Positions 63,345 to 64,000 of a stretch of DNA of 64,000 nucleotides are shown in pieces. The position numbers and the translations under genes were made by a program. The notes beneath the pieces are model-generated. The model did not search any database. It worked only from the letters and a program-made list of their open reading frames with translations, and had not been told where the DNA came from. The stretch comes from Rhodocyclaceae bacterium (GTDB taxonomy: Bacteria > Pseudomonadota > Gammaproteobacteria > Burkholderiales > Rhodocyclaceae): NCBI GenBank assembly GCA_028714035.1, contig JAQTNA010000014.1:22212-86211 (forward strand). Direction: 5' to 3'. Positions within the stretch are counted from its first letter, which is position 1. Each line of letters opens with the position of its first letter.

Positions 63345-63565
63345 GCCGCCAGGCGTTCCAGGCGCTTGACGTGGGCCAGACGCGCGGCATAGGACAGCAC
63401 CGCCAGAATGTCTTCCCGTTCCAGGTCTTCATAGTCGGCCAGTATCTCTTCAGTAGTCATGCCACCGGCCAGCCACTCCAGCACGTTTTCCACCGGGTAG
63501 CGCAAGCCGCGAATACAGGGCTTGCCGTGGCATACCAATGGATCAACCGTGATGCGGGGGATCAT
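63341..63565 (-). CDS. DUF433 protein (probable antitoxin)
   Basis: A 74-residue helix-turn-helix protein: MIPRITVDPLVCHGKPCIRG then YPVENVLEWLAGGMTTEEIL, the usual DUF433 pattern. A GGAGG site lies seven bases before the ATG at 63565, which rejects the longer open frame upstream. It is the first gene of the pair with the DUF5615 protein and probably represses the operon and neutralises the toxin (by family). Confidence 0.88.
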   Translation of the reverse strand: MIPRITVDPLVCHGKPCIRGLRYPVENVLEWLAGGMTTEEILADYEDLEREDILAVLSYAARLAHVKRLERLAA

Positions 63566-63720
63566 ATCTCTGCCTCCTGCCTTTCTGGTCTGGTTCCGGC
63601 ATTTTCGCACTGCTACGGATGGATTGGCCTGAGCCACCAAAAAGGCCCGCCAAGTCAAACGGATTGTAAGCCGAGAAGCGCGGGCGTCAAGAAAATTCCT
63701 GTCCCCCATTCCAGATTCCC

Positions 63721-64000
63721 TAGGGTCTGTTGACAATCAAGTGAGCCATATGACGGCTGCGGTGAGGGCAACGAAGGCGGAGAAGCGTTCGGCGAGTTTG
63801 TCGTAGCGGGTGGCGATACGCCGGAACTGTTTGATACGACAGAAGAAGCGCTCGACGAGGTTGCGGTTTTTGTATTTATGGTGATCGAATTCTCGTTGTA
63901 CGACCCGATGACTGCGTGGCGGAATAACGGCTTCGATGTTCTTGGCCAAGAGTTCTTCGAGGATGGCATCGGTATCGTAGGCTTTGTCGGCGCTCAAGGA
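63721..64000 (-). mobile_element. IS5-family insertion sequence, partial (3-prime end)
   Basis: The element runs off the right edge. A terminal sequence GGGTCTGTTGACAATC begins at 63723, preceded by TA, a typical target duplication for this group. Inside it, 63737-64000 encodes the C-terminal part of the DDE transposase on the minus strand. Confidence 0.8.
63737..64000 (-). CDS. IS5-family transposase, C-terminal part
   Basis: The visible 88 codons contain SADKAYDTDAILEELLAKN (with a catalytic aspartate), the region HHKYKNRNLVERFFCRIKQF with the DDE glutamate, and ATRYDKLAERFSAFVALTAA. The rest lies beyond the window. No frameshift is seen in this part. Confidence 0.88.
   Translation of the reverse strand, partial: SLSADKAYDTDAILEELLAKNIEAVIPPRSHRVVQREFDHHKYKNRNLVERFFCRIKQFRRIATRYDKLAERFSAFVALTAAVIWLT

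Overview
The window looks like a chromosomal segment of a GC-rich betaproteobacterium, probably Rhodocyclales or Nitrosomonadales-like. This rests on the conserved housekeeping pairs (folP-glmM; hrcA divergent from nadK-recN), the PqiABC set, the pst operon and the density of hybrid histidine kinases. Genus-level placement is inference.

Layout. 0-8 kb: the start of a branched-chain amino-acid ABC operon (binding protein, then a livH-like permease running off the left edge), a histidine phosphatase coupled to pqiABC, a quinone oxidoreductase and an alpha/beta hydrolase. 8-24.6 kb: a CheB-CheR fusion converges on a run of seven same-strand genes (24535 down to 9826). These are a periplasmic four-repeat protein, five hybrid kinases (one with a periplasmic c-haem motif, one with three receivers and a coiled coil) and an orphan substrate-binding lipoprotein. 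Most are coupled by 4-base overlaps or gaps under 12 bases. 24.6-29.6 kb: a LysR regulator diverges from a DODA-type dioxygenase, cytochrome b561 and two YceI genes, followed by a CDGSH protein and an old-yellow-enzyme reductase. 29.8-33.6 kb: a MASE1-PAS-GGDEF-EAL protein, then a REP-associated transposase (RayT) with REP hairpins and a 236-base tandem duplication. 33.6-43.2 kb: a second kinase run on the minus strand (a kinase with two complete kinase cores, a Cache-PAS kinase, a stand-alone receiver, a REC-PAS-kinase-REC-HPt protein and its decayed tandem copy). 43.4-47.3 kb: folP, glmM and a GGDEF protein. 47.5-51.3 kb: pstSCAB with a putative Pho box and a large hairpin after pstS. 51.3-55 kb: a di-haem peroxidase, a DAHL-domain hybrid kinase and a small membrane protein overlapping in one unit. 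55-59.3 kb: recN, nadK, hrcA. 59.4-64 kb: an accessory region of visibly lower GC with a regulator remnant, a DUF262/DUF1524 plus HNH nuclease operon, a DUF433/DUF5615 toxin-antitoxin-like pair and the end of an IS5-type element.

How it works together. The window encodes eight intact hybrid kinases or kinases with receivers, one plain kinase and two c-di-GMP enzymes, but no response regulator with a DNA-binding domain. Signal output must therefore go through HPt or receiver partners elsewhere, or through c-di-GMP. REP hairpins of one family occur next to RayT and also between folP/glmM, after pstB and between recN/nadK. The best candidates for something undescribed are the kinase run with its four-repeat periplasmic protein, the double-core kinase, and the DUF262/HNH nuclease pair.
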